Part shown: in pieces, positions 9,790 to 17,533 of the stretch | Numbering within the stretch: position 1 is the first letter of the stretch | Layout: every line of letters begins with the position of its first letter | Assembly: GCF_022808175.1 (NCBI RefSeq) | Contig: NZ_JALGBX010000020.1 | Coordinates: 62,001 to 126,000, forward strand | Source: Streptomyces sp. AP-93 | Lineage (GTDB): Bacteria > Actinomycetota > Actinomycetes > Streptomycetales > Streptomycetaceae | Direction: 5' to 3' | DNA: 64,000 nt | Position numbers and translations under genes: made by a program | Notes under the pieces: generated by a model | Told to the model about the DNA's origin: nothing | Databases searched by the model: none | Seen by the model: only the letters and a program-made list of their open reading frames with translations

Positions 9790-10623
9790 TTACTTCGCGG
9801 CGCGGGCCTCGGCGGGCAGCCACGCGAAGGAGGCGGCGGCGTCGGCGGCCTTGTACTCGAGACCGACAAAGCCCTGGTAGCCGGCCTTCTGGAGCTGGTC
9901 GAGCAGCTCTTCGAGGGGCAGCTCGCCGGTGCCGGGGGCACCTCGTCCCGGCTTGTCCGCAATCTGGACGTGTCCGGTCTTGGCGGCGTACTTTTCGATG
10001 ACCTCGGAGAGGTCCTCATCGTTCATCGCCAGGTGGTACAGGTCGAGCAGGAACTTGGCGTTCCCGAGGCCGGTGGCCTCGTTCACCTTGTCCACTACCT
10101 CGATGCCGGCCGGGGCGCTCACCAGCGGGTAGAGCGGCGACTCGGGCTTGTTCAGGGTCTCGATCAGGAGGATCGCGCCGACGCGGTCCGCGGCCTGAGC
10201 CGCCACGACCAGGTTCTTCAGTGCGAGCTCGTCCTGAACGGCCGGGTCCACGCCTTCGACGCGGTTGCCGTACAGGGCGTTCAGCGCCTTGCAGCCGACC
10301 GAGGCGGCGAAGTCCGCAGCCACGTTGATGTTGGCGTTGAAGCGCTCCGACTCCTCCCCGGGAACCGACACCGCACCGCGGTCCGGGCCCGGCAGCTGGC
10401 CGGCGTAGAAGTTCAGGCCCACCAGCTGGGTGCCGGCGTCCTCAAGAGCGGTCTTGAGGGCGTCGAGCTCCTCCTGAGCGGGGGTGGGGGTCTCGATCCA
10501 GGGCCACCACAGCTCGACCGCCGTGAAGCCCGCTGCGGCGGCAGCCGCGGGACGCTCCAGGAGCGGGAGTTCCGTGAAGAGGATCGAAAGATTTACATCG
10601 AAGCGCTGGTCCGTGTATCCCAT
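9790..10623 (-). CDS. hyi: Hydroxypyruvate isomerase (TIM barrel)
   Basis: 277 residues of the AP-endonuclease-2/sugar isomerase barrel family. It interconverts hydroxypyruvate and tartronate semialdehyde. Family landmarks are LSILFTELPLLERPAAAAAAGF at the start, VGLNFYAGQLPGPDRG, the metal-ligand strand ILLIETLN, and HVQIADKPGRGAPGTGEL. GGAAGGAG lies upstream of the ATG. It is first in an operon with glxR, and its promoter carries a pair of AllR-type palindromes. Confidence 0.94.
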   Translation of the reverse strand: MGYTDQRFDVNLSILFTELPLLERPAAAAAAGFTAVELWWPWIETPTPAQEELDALKTALEDAGTQLVGLNFYAGQLPGPDRGAVSVPGEESERFNANINVAADFAASVGCKALNALYGNRVEGVDPAVQDELALKNLVVAAQAADRVGAILLIETLNKPESPLYPLVSAPAGIEVVDKVNEATGLGNAKFLLDLYHLAMNDEDLSEVIEKYAAKTGHVQIADKPGRGAPGTGELPLEELLDQLQKAGYQGFVGLEYKAADAAASFAWLPAEARAAK

Positions 10624-10639
10624 GAGGGGTGTGCGCTCC

Positions 10640-10675
10640 TTCCGTATTGCGGAAGTTAGTTTCTGCCTGATGGAA
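10640..10675 (-). promoter_or_regulatory. Paired palindromic operator upstream of hyi
   Basis: TTCCG-TATTG-CGGAA (10640-10654) is perfect and TTCTG-CCTGA-TGGAA (10661-10675) is near-perfect. Centres are 21 bp apart, as at gcl. They lie 17-52 bases before the hyi start, where bound repressor would block transcription. The region is shared with the divergent small gene at 10750. Confidence 0.65.
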
Positions 10676-10749
10676 GACTGCAAGCAGGGCGGCCCGGTTG
10701 TCAAGTACCGCCTCCCGAAAAGTCCGGACTGCCAGGTAGCTTGAGCGGC

Positions 10750-11007
10750 GTGCGATTGAGAGTGGAGTTCACGACCGAGCCCTTCGATCTTGAAGAGGCC
10801 CCTGCCCATGCCGTAGCCGCTCGCGAGGTCATCCAGACGGCCCAGCTGGACGCGGTGGATGTCGGCCCGTTCGGCAATACGGCCGAGGGGGAGTCCGAGG
10901 CGGTGCTGACCGCGGTCACCGCGCTGCTGCGCGACTCCCTGGAAGCCGGAGCCACGCGCGTCTCGCTCCAGGTCAACGTGATCGGAACCGGGGAGGAAAC
11001 GCCATGA
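10750..11007 (+). CDS. Small MTH1187/YkoF-type domain protein
   Basis: 85 residues. The pattern LRVEFTTEPF...VDVGPFGNTAEG...VLTAVTALLRDSLEAGATRVSLQVNVI looks like the ferredoxin-like MTH1187 (DUF77) fold, members of which bind thiamine in some bacteria. The ligand here is unknown. I chose the GTG at 10750; a TTG at 10741 is possible. Its stop overlaps the next gene's ATG (ATGA), so the two are translationally coupled. Divergent position beside hyi suggests a purine-linked role, but this is guesswork. Confidence 0.6.
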   Translation: MRLRVEFTTEPFDLEEAPAHAVAAREVIQTAQLDAVDVGPFGNTAEGESEAVLTAVTALLRDSLEAGATRVSLQVNVIGTGEETP

Positions 11008-11423
11008 CCGAGCCCCGGGACCATCCCTTCGTCGCGGCGGTCAAGCCGCTGGTGGACGCGATGGGCGGTGAGCTGATGGACCCGTCCCTGGCCCAGCCCG
11101 ACGACGTCGTGCTCGCCTGGGAGGGCCGGGACCTGCTCGCCGTACGGCTTCCGCAGCTCTCGGACTCGCTGGACCACATCCTGGCGGCGCTGGAGCGCCG
11201 GCACGGCGTACCGTTGTCCCAGCTCGACCGGAAGTCCAAGCAGGACGTCGTGCGGATACTGGAGGCGCGCGGCGCCTTCTCGGTCCGGCACGGTGTGGAA
11301 ACGGTCGCCGGCGCCCTGGGCGTAAGCCGCTTCACGGTCTACAACTACCTGAACAGGGACTCAAGCACCCCCAAGGGGGCCGTTGAGCCCCCCGAAGGGT
11401 CCGCCGGGACCAACCAAGAGTGA
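11004..11423 (+). CDS. Helix-turn-helix regulator, YheO/DauR-type C-terminus
   Basis: 139 residues. The last third, ILEARGAFSVRHGVETVAGALGVSRFTVYNYLNR, is an HTH_22-like DNA-binding module like that of YheO/DauR regulators. The N-terminal 70 residues have no PAS signature I can recognise. It overlaps the preceding gene by four bases and ends at a strong terminator, so the pair is separate from the urate operon that follows. It is a candidate local regulator of purine genes, for example through the TCAACA-N3-TGTTGA palindrome, but no direct evidence connects them. Confidence 0.75.
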   Translation: MTEPRDHPFVAAVKPLVDAMGGELMDPSLAQPDDVVLAWEGRDLLAVRLPQLSDSLDHILAALERRHGVPLSQLDRKSKQDVVRILEARGAFSVRHGVETVAGALGVSRFTVYNYLNRDSSTPKGAVEPPEGSAGTNQE

Positions 11424-11446
11424 ATCCCGATTGACTCACCGTGACG

Positions 11447-11480
11447 AGCCGCCGCCCAATTCACCCGGGCGGCGGCTTTT
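11447..11480 (+). terminator. Rho-independent terminator with T-tract
   Basis: AGCCGCCGCCC (11447-11457) pairs with GGGCGGCGGCT (11467-11477), followed by TTTT. It separates the HTH gene from the urate operon. Confidence 0.88.
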
Positions 11481-11494
11481 GTGTACGGGAAGTT

Positions 11495-11535
11495 TCAACA
11501 AAGTGTTGACGCCGTGTTGTCGAGGGCGTTAGCTA
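11495..11535 (+). promoter_or_regulatory. Urate operon promoter with overlapping palindrome
   Basis: TTGACG (11506-11511) and TAGCTA (11530-11535), 18 bases apart, resemble -35 and -10 boxes. A perfect palindrome TCAACA-AAG-TGTTGA (11495-11509) overlaps the -35 box, so a bound protein would compete with RNA polymerase. The identical arms occur before catalase, with variants before allB and aceB. Confidence 0.6.
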
Positions 11536-11577
11536 TGCGCAGCCCGTCAAAGCAACAACAGGCCACGGAGGCCTACC

Positions 11578-12093
11578 GTGACTTCGAGTCCGACCCCGGG
11601 TCTCACCCGGTTCAACGCCTTGGACGACAGCGCGGCCACGGCCGAGCTGCACGAGGTGTGTGCCAGCTCGGCATGGGGCAGCAAGCTGCTCGCCCAGCGC
11701 CCCTTCACCAGCGCCGAAACCCTGTTCTCCGCGAACGAGGCCGCCATGGCGGAGCTCACCGCGGAGGACCTGGGCGAGGCGATGGGCGGACACGCGCCGA
11801 TCGGCCGGCCGAAGCCGGGAGACCCGACCTCCGCCCGCGAACAGCGCGGCATGGCCGGTGCCTCGGAGGAGCTCAAGACCGAGCTCCTCGAACTGAACCT
11901 GGCCTACCAGGACAAGTTCGGCCACGTCTTCCTCATCTGCGCCACCGGTGCGACCGGTGAGTTCATGCGGGACGCGGTCAAGGTCCGGATCGAGAACTCG
12001 CCGGAACAGGAGCGGGAAATCGCTCGTGGCGAGCTCGTCAAGATCAACCGGATTCGCCTGACCCGCCTCATGGAATCCGTAGAAGGAGAGTAA
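11578..12093 (+). CDS. uraD: OHCU decarboxylase
   Basis: 171 residues, the usual length. It converts 2-oxo-4-hydroxy-4-carboxy-5-ureidoimidazoline to S-allantoin, the third step of urate breakdown. Landmarks are the N-terminal LTRFNALD, the active-site loop GGHAPIGRP (the family's catalytic histidine), AREQRGMAGAS and the C-terminal YQDKFGHVFLICATG. The GTG start has GGAGG seven bases upstream. It is the first gene of a tight uraD-uraH-uox operon. Confidence 0.95.
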   Translation: MTSSPTPGLTRFNALDDSAATAELHEVCASSAWGSKLLAQRPFTSAETLFSANEAAMAELTAEDLGEAMGGHAPIGRPKPGDPTSAREQRGMAGASEELKTELLELNLAYQDKFGHVFLICATGATGEFMRDAVKVRIENSPEQEREIARGELVKINRIRLTRLMESVEGE

Positions 12094-12101
12094 GACCGAG
12101 C

Positions 12102-12494
12102 ATGAGCACTGAGACCACCGCGTCGGTGTCCACGCACATCCTGGACACCAGCATCGGAAAGCCCGCCGAAGGCGTCGCGATCTCCCTGTCGGCCCGTACG
12201 GGTCTCGACGGCGAGTGGGCGGCCCTGGGTGGATCCGCCACCGATGTGGACGGGCGCTGCAAGGACCTGCCGGCGCTGCCGGAGGGCACCACCCACGTGC
12301 GTCTCGACTTCGAGACCGAGACGTACTTCTCCAAGAAGCAAGCCGCCGAGGCACAGCAGGACGCCCCCCGCGTAAGGGACAGCGGTGCGTTCTTCCCCGA
12401 GGTCACCATCACCTTCGCGGTGAACCCGGGCGAGCACTATCACGTACCGCTGCTGCTCAACCCGTTCGGCTACTCCGTTTACCGAGGGAGCTAG
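12102..12494 (+). CDS. uraH: 5-Hydroxyisourate hydrolase (transthyretin-like)
   Basis: 130 residues. It opens 5-hydroxyisourate, the urate oxidase product, to OHCU. The N-terminal motif VSTHILDTSIGKPA carries the first histidine, HYHVPLLLNPFGYSVYRGS carries the second, and the C-terminal YRGS tetrapeptide separates this enzyme from transthyretin. It is eight bases after uraD and one base before uox, so all three are co-transcribed. Confidence 0.96.
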   Translation: MSTETTASVSTHILDTSIGKPAEGVAISLSARTGLDGEWAALGGSATDVDGRCKDLPALPEGTTHVRLDFETETYFSKKQAAEAQQDAPRVRDSGAFFPEVTITFAVNPGEHYHVPLLLNPFGYSVYRGS

Positions 12495-12495
12495 C

Positions 12496-13419
12496 ATGGC
12501 CACCATTCTGGGCCAGAACCAGTACGGCAAAGCAGAGAACCGCGTTGTCAAGATCACGCGGGACGGCGACACCCACCACATCAAGGACCTGAACGTCTCG
12601 GTCGCCCTCTCCGGCGACATGGACGACGTCCACTACTCCGGCTCGAACGCCAACGTCCTGCCGACGGACACCACCAAGAACACGGTGTACGCGTTCGCCA
12701 AGGAGTACGGCATCGAGTCCGCCGAGCAGTTCGGCATCCACCTGGCGCGCTGGTTCGTCAACAGCCAGGAGCCGATCCAGAAGGCCCGCATCCGGATCGA
12801 GGAGTACTCCTGGTCCCGGATCGCGACCTCGGACGCGAACTCCAAGTTCATCGGCTCCGACGAGGTGAACCACTCCTTCGTCCGCGAGGGCATGGAGACC
12901 CGCGTCACCCAGATCACGTACGACGGCAAGAACTGGGAGGTCATCTCCGGCCTCAAGGACCTCGTCGTCATGAACTCCACGAACTCCGAGTTCTGGGGTT
13001 ACGTGAAGGACAAGTACACGACCCTGAAGGAGGCCTACGACCGCATCCTGGCGACCCAGGTTTCGGCTCGCTGGCGCTTCAACTGGTCGGATGACGAGCA
13101 GCGGATGCCCAACTGGGAGAAGTCCTACGCCGAGACCCGGAAGCACATGCTCCAGGCCTTCGCGGAGACCTACTCCCTGTCGCTGCAGCAGACCCTGTAC
13201 CAGATGGGTTCGCGCATCATCAACCACCGTTCGGAGATCGACGAGGTTCGCTTCTCGCTCCCGAACAAGCACCACTTCCTCGTCGACCTCGAGCCCTTCG
13301 GTCTCAAGAACGACAACGAGGTCTACTTCGCCGCGGACCGCCCGTACGGTCTGATCGAGGCGACGGTCCTCCGCGACGGCGTAGACGCCCGTATCCCCGT
13401 GGACATGACCAACCTCTGA
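12496..13419 (+). CDS. uox: Urate oxidase (uricase)
   Basis: 307 residues, the standard cofactor-free tunnelling-fold enzyme. It oxidises urate with O2 to 5-hydroxyisourate and H2O2. Recognisable parts are GQNQYGKAENRVVKI at the start with the conserved catalytic lysine and threonine region, VLPTDTTKNTVYAFAKEYGIES, and LPNKHHFLVDLEPFG near the C-terminus. The peroxide it makes fits the catalase gene controlled by the same palindrome. A hairpin terminator follows 14 bases after the stop. Confidence 0.97.
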   Translation: MATILGQNQYGKAENRVVKITRDGDTHHIKDLNVSVALSGDMDDVHYSGSNANVLPTDTTKNTVYAFAKEYGIESAEQFGIHLARWFVNSQEPIQKARIRIEEYSWSRIATSDANSKFIGSDEVNHSFVREGMETRVTQITYDGKNWEVISGLKDLVVMNSTNSEFWGYVKDKYTTLKEAYDRILATQVSARWRFNWSDDEQRMPNWEKSYAETRKHMLQAFAETYSLSLQQTLYQMGSRIINHRSEIDEVRFSLPNKHHFLVDLEPFGLKNDNEVYFAADRPYGLIEATVLRDGVDARIPVDMTNL

Positions 13420-13433
13420 TGTGGCACGCGCGT

Positions 13434-13458
13434 CCCGGGGCTCCGCAGTGGCCCCGGG
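13434..13458 (+). terminator. Urate operon terminator
   Basis: CCCGGGGC (13434-13441) pairs with GCCCCGGG (13451-13458) around a nine-base loop just after uox. The remaining 170 bases before the deaminase gene contain one loose palindrome, TTCGA-CACGT-TTGAA (13482-13496), of unknown meaning. Confidence 0.65.
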
Positions 13459-13628
13459 GCGGCGCGACACCTGTCAGCACTTTCGACACGTTTGAACTTC
13501 CTGAATCGGCACCCGGACGCACCACACGGGGCGGCAGTACTGTCAGCTGTCAAGGCCCCCGGCTCCGGCACTCAAATCCCCTGGGTTTTGCCGTGCCCGC
13601 ACCGCCACTGAAAGCACGAGGAAGTCCC

Positions 13629-15032
13629 ATGGCAGCATCGGCAGCCAATGACAGCGCCGTAGAGCGCATCGTCATCGAAAACTGTGCGATTGCGACCGTC
13701 GACGCCAACGACACCGAGTACGCCTCGGGTCACGTGGTGCTCGCCGGTAACAAGATCGAGTTCGTCGGCGCGGGCAAGGCCCCCGAGAACCTCGAGAACG
13801 TCGTCCGCCGCATCGACGGCACCGGGCACCTCGTGACCCCCGGTCTGGTCAACACGCACCACCACTTCTACCAGTGGATCACGCGTGGTCTGGCCACCGA
13901 CCACAACCTCTTCAACTGGCTGGTCGCGCTGTACCCGACGTGGGCGCGCATCGACGAGCAGATGACGTACACGGCCGCGCAGGGCTCCCTCGCCGCGATG
14001 GCCAAGGGTGGCGTCACCACCGCGATGGACCACCACTACGTCTTCCCCAAGGGTTCGGGCGACCTCTCCGGGTCGATCATCCGCGCCGCGTCCGAGATGG
14101 GCGTCCGCTTCACCCTCGCCCGCGGCTCGATGGACCGCAGCGAGAAGGACGGCGGCCTGCCGCCGGACCACGCGGTCGAGACCCTCGAAGGTGCCCTCGC
14201 GGACACCGAGGCGACCGTGAAGAAGTACCACGACGCCTCCTTCGACGCGATGACCCAGGTCGCCGTCGCCCCGTGCTCCCCCTTCTCGGTCTCCACCGAG
14301 CTGCTGAAGCAGGGCGCCGAGATGGCCCGCCGCCTGGGTGTGCGCATGCACACGCACGGCTCGGAGACCGTCGAGGAAGAGCAGTTCTGCAAGGAACTGT
14401 TCGGCATGGGCCCGACCGACTACTTCGAGTCGACCGGCTGGCTCGGCGAGGACGTGTGGATGGCGCACAGCGTCCACATGAACGACTCCGACATCGCCGC
14501 GTTCGCCCGTACCAAGACCGGTGTCGCGCACTGCCCGTCCTCCAACGCCCGTCTGGCCGCCGGCATCGCCCGCGTCCCGGACATGCTCGCCGCCGGTGTC
14601 CCGGTCGGCCTCGGCGTGGACGGCACCGCCTCGAACGAGTCCGGTGAGCTGCACACCGAGCTGCGCAACGCGCTGCTGATCAACCGTCTGAACCCGGTCC
14701 ACCGCGAGCGCGCGCTCAACGCCCGCCAGGCCCTGCGCCTCGGTACGTTCGGTGGCGCCCAGGTCCTCGGCCGCGCCTCGAACATCGGTTCGCTGGAGGT
14801 CGGCAAGTGCGCCGACCTGGTGCTCTGGAACCTGAACACCCTCCTGCACTCCTCGATCGCCGACCCGGTCACCGCGCTGGTCTTCGGTGCGGCGGCCCCG
14901 GTCACCGCGTCGTTCGTCAACGGCAAGCAGATCGTCGAGAACAACCGTCTCCTCTTCGCCGACGAGGACGCCATCGCCGTGTCCACGCGGGAAGAGGCCC
15001 AGCGCCTCGCGCGGATCTCCGCGCAGGCCTGA
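13629..15032 (+). CDS. 8-Oxoguanine/guanine-type deaminase (amidohydrolase)
   Basis: 467 residues of the amidohydrolase superfamily. The first metal ligands are in TPGLVNTHHHFYQWI, the third histidine in MHTHGSE, the fourth in MAHSVHM, and the catalytic aspartate in GLGVDGTASNE. The overall pattern fits the subgroup annotated as 8-oxoguanine deaminase, which hydrolyses 8-oxoguanine to urate. That would feed directly into the urate operon upstream. A guanine or related aminopurine substrate cannot be excluded. GAGGAAG precedes the ATG. It is followed by a purine permease gene on the same strand. Confidence 0.85.
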   Translation: MAASAANDSAVERIVIENCAIATVDANDTEYASGHVVLAGNKIEFVGAGKAPENLENVVRRIDGTGHLVTPGLVNTHHHFYQWITRGLATDHNLFNWLVALYPTWARIDEQMTYTAAQGSLAAMAKGGVTTAMDHHYVFPKGSGDLSGSIIRAASEMGVRFTLARGSMDRSEKDGGLPPDHAVETLEGALADTEATVKKYHDASFDAMTQVAVAPCSPFSVSTELLKQGAEMARRLGVRMHTHGSETVEEEQFCKELFGMGPTDYFESTGWLGEDVWMAHSVHMNDSDIAAFARTKTGVAHCPSSNARLAAGIARVPDMLAAGVPVGLGVDGTASNESGELHTELRNALLINRLNPVHRERALNARQALRLGTFGGAQVLGRASNIGSLEVGKCADLVLWNLNTLLHSSIADPVTALVFGAAAPVTASFVNGKQIVENNRLLFADEDAIAVSTREEAQRLARISAQA

Positions 15033-15278
15033 TCCCACGGAGTCCGGCCGGGGGGGACGGCCCCCGGCCGGCGGCCGCGGACCCGAGCGGGGTCCGCGGC
15101 AGCTGTTCCCGGGTAGCGCCCGAGGATTCTTTCCGAGGGCGCCCCGGGAGCGGTGACTCGTGCCGGTTGCTCCGCAGCCCGCGCCACTGGCCCCGCAGCT
15201 CGTGTACCGCGCCACTGCTACGGCACCTCCAGCTCTCTTTCGACTTCCTTACCGGCGGCTCCCGGGCCGCCCTTGCGT

Positions 15279-15304
15279 GGAAACGACTCGGGCGAATCGT
15301 TTCC
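15279..15304. promoter_or_regulatory. Inverted repeat upstream of the purine permease
   Basis: GGAAACGA (15279-15286) and TCGTTTCC (15297-15304) form perfect arms around ten bases. The site is 155 bases before the permease start within a 426-base gap. Downstream is a short CAGCA-rich microsatellite (15325-15361). I see no riboswitch core. The binding protein is unknown. Confidence 0.4.
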
Positions 15305-15458
15305 GCACTCCTTGGGACAAGCATTCGCAGCAACAGCACAGCAGCACAGCAGCACAGCAGTACCCACAACTCCATACCGGCTCGACTCGTACAGCTTTCG
15401 CATCACCTCCCAGACACATCACGTCCCTGCCGGCGTGTTAAACAGTTCGGAGGAAGCC

Positions 15459-16871
15459 GTGGCCCAGGCGCCCAGGTTTCGCAAAGACGCAGACGCAGTC
15501 GCAGTACCGCAGGTCGCGGACGACTCAGGGGCGAAGCACCCGGTCGACGAGACCTTGCCGCCGCTGAAAATGTTCACCAGCGGTCTCCAGCACGTGGCCG
15601 CCATGTACGCGGGTGTAGTCGCCCCGCCCATGATCGTCGGCCCGGCCGTGGGACTCTCCGCCACCGAGACCGCCTTCCTGATGGGCGCCTCGCTCTTCAC
15701 CGCAGGGCTCGCCACCCTCCTCCAGACCCTCGGGTTCTGGAAGATCGGCGCCAAGCTCCCCTTCGTCAACGGCGTCTCCTTCGCCGGTGTGACCCCGATG
15801 ATCGCCATCGGAAAGGGCGAGGGCGACAACGCCATCCCGATCATCTTCGGCGCGATCATCGTCGCCGGAATCCTCGGCTTCTTCGCCGCCCCGTACTTCG
15901 GCAAACTGGTCCGGTTCTTCCCGCCGGTCGTCACCGGTACGGTCATCACCCTCATCGGCGTCTCGCTGCTCCCCGTGGCCTTCAACTGGTCGCAGGGCGG
16001 GAACAGCACCGCCACCGACTACGGCTCGATGAAGAACATCGCCATGGCCGCCGTCACCCTCGCGATCGTCCTGCTGATGCGCAAGTTCCTGCGCGGCTTC
16101 CTCCAGCAGATCTCCATCCTCCTCGGCCTGGTCGCCGGCACGCTCATAGCGCTGCCGCTGGGCATGACGAACTTCGACGCCGTACGGAACGCCGATTTCG
16201 TCGGCTTCCCGACGCCGTTCCACTTCGGGGCGCCGCAGTTCCAGGTCGCCGCGATCATCTCCATGTGCATCGTGATGCTGGTGTGCATGACCGAGTCCAC
16301 CGCCGACATCCTCGCCCTGGGCAAGATCGTCGGCCGTCCGGCGGACGCGAAGACCATCGAGGGCGGCCTGCGCGCCGACACCCTGGGCAGCGCGCTCAGC
16401 CCGCTGTTCAACGGGTTCATGTGCAGTGCCTTCGCGCAGAACATCGGGCTGGTCGCCATGACCAAAGTCCGCAGCCGGTTCGTCGTCGCGGCCGGCGGCG
16501 GCATCCTGATCCTGCTGGGCCTCTGTCCCATCGCCGCCTCCGTCATCGGAGTCGTACCGCTGCCGGTCCTCGGCGGCGCGGGCATCGTCCTCTTCGGCTC
16601 GGTGGCCGCCAGCGGCATCCAGACCCTGGCCGGCGCGGCCATGGAGACGGGCGAGAACGCCCTGATCGTCGCCGCCTCGCTCGGCATCGGCCTGATCCCG
16701 ATCGCGGCCCCCGGCTTCTACCACGCCTTCCCCGAGGACCTGCTCGTCGTCCTCGACTCCGGCATCAGCACCGGCTGCGTCGTGGCCATCGTGCTGAACC
16801 TCGCCTTCAACCACCTCGGTGCCAAGAAGGGATCGGCCTCGGCCGCCCCGGATCCGGTACTGGTGCACTGA
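15459..16871 (+). CDS. Nucleobase:cation symporter-2 (xanthine/uric acid permease)
   Basis: 470 residues with about 12-14 hydrophobic segments, the NCS2/UraA-PbuX size. The sequence GLQHVAAMYAGVVAPPMIVG after the soluble N-terminus and FNGFMCSAFAQNIGLVAMTKV are diagnostic for the family. It imports purines, probably xanthine or urate, with protons across the membrane. The GTG start is preceded by GGAGGAAG. Position after the urate operon and deaminase supports a purine substrate. Confidence 0.93.
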   Translation: MAQAPRFRKDADAVAVPQVADDSGAKHPVDETLPPLKMFTSGLQHVAAMYAGVVAPPMIVGPAVGLSATETAFLMGASLFTAGLATLLQTLGFWKIGAKLPFVNGVSFAGVTPMIAIGKGEGDNAIPIIFGAIIVAGILGFFAAPYFGKLVRFFPPVVTGTVITLIGVSLLPVAFNWSQGGNSTATDYGSMKNIAMAAVTLAIVLLMRKFLRGFLQQISILLGLVAGTLIALPLGMTNFDAVRNADFVGFPTPFHFGAPQFQVAAIISMCIVMLVCMTESTADILALGKIVGRPADAKTIEGGLRADTLGSALSPLFNGFMCSAFAQNIGLVAMTKVRSRFVVAAGGGILILLGLCPIAASVIGVVPLPVLGGAGIVLFGSVAASGIQTLAGAAMETGENALIVAASLGIGLIPIAAPGFYHAFPEDLLVVLDSGISTGCVVAIVLNLAFNHLGAKKGSASAAPDPVLVH

Positions 16872-16956
16872 CCGGGCTGTTCCCGGCCGGTGAGCGCGGA
16901 CCGGGCTGGTCCCGGCCGGTGAGCGCTGGCCGGGCTGTTCCCGGCCCGTGCGCGGG
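16871..16956 (+). repeat. Three 29-bp tandem hairpin repeats after the permease
   Basis: Units begin at 16871, 16900 and 16930, each ACCGGGCTGTTCCCGGCCGG plus about nine bases. Each contains the small hairpin CCGGG/CCCGG. They directly follow the permease stop and may act as a terminator cluster. Confidence 0.7.
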
Positions 16957-17091
16957 ATGCGGCGGTGCGTACGTCACCCACTGCGGGGTTGGCGTCCGCA
17001 CCGCCGTACGCGTCTTCGGCGCGGGCCCCGCCGGGCGGTGGCGGGTGACGTCGCGGGCCGGCTCCGGCCGGGGCTCCGCCCCGGACCCCGC

Positions 17092-17520
17092 GCCTCAAAC
17101 GCCGGCGGGGCTGGAATTGCCCCGGAGCCTGCCTTAAACGCTGGCGGGGCTGGAATTGCCCCGGACCCGCCTTAAACGCCGGTGGGGCTGGAGTTGCCCC
17201 GGAGCCCGCCTCAAACGCCGACGGGGCTGGAATTGCCCCGGAGCCCGCCTCAAACGCCGACGGGGCTGGAATTGCCCCGGACCCGCCTTGAACGCCGGTG
17301 GGGCTGGAGTTGCCCCGGACCCGCCTTAAACGCTGGCGGGGCTGGAATTGCCCCGGAGCCCGCCTCAAACGCCGACGGGGCTGGAGTTGCTCTGCGGGCA
17401 ACCGGGGGTGGCGGGGCTGGAATTGTCCTGCGGGGAACCAGGGTCGGCGGGGCTGGAGTTGCCCTGCGGGCGACCGGGGGTGGCGGGGCTGGAGTTGACC
17501 TGGGGGTGGCCCGGAGGTAG
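17092..17520. repeat. Tandem array of a 38-39-bp intergenic repeat
   Basis: Seven near-identical full units (starts 17092, 17131, 17169, 17208, 17247, 17285, 17323) have the core CCTYAAACGCCGRYGGGGCT followed by GGARTTGCCCCGGA. An eighth decays at 17362, and three degenerate units run to about 17520. Unit lengths alternate between 38 and 39. The same CAAACGCCGG core is seen at 29.2 kb. No ribosome site or sensible protein is associated. Confidence 0.85.
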
Positions 17521-17533
17521 GTCGTGGCGGGGG

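Noticed and set aside
13482..13496. TTCGA-CACGT-TTGAA as an operator of the deaminase gene
   Set aside because: It is palindromic but lacks the CC/GG core and has no partner 21 bp away; kept only as a note.
12457..15215. Long minus-strand open frames opposite urate oxidase and the deaminase
   Set aside because: Their residue content is the valine/aspartate/arginine-rich pattern of antisense frames; the plus-strand enzymes are certain.
17092..17520. CRISPR-like array
   Set aside because: Units are contiguous with no unique spacers and no cas genes are present; this is a plain tandem repeat.
17182..17520. Small repetitive protein on the plus strand (GLELPRSPPQTP repeats)
   Set aside because: It is the translation of the tandem repeat, has no ribosome site and its frame shifts between 38- and 39-base units.
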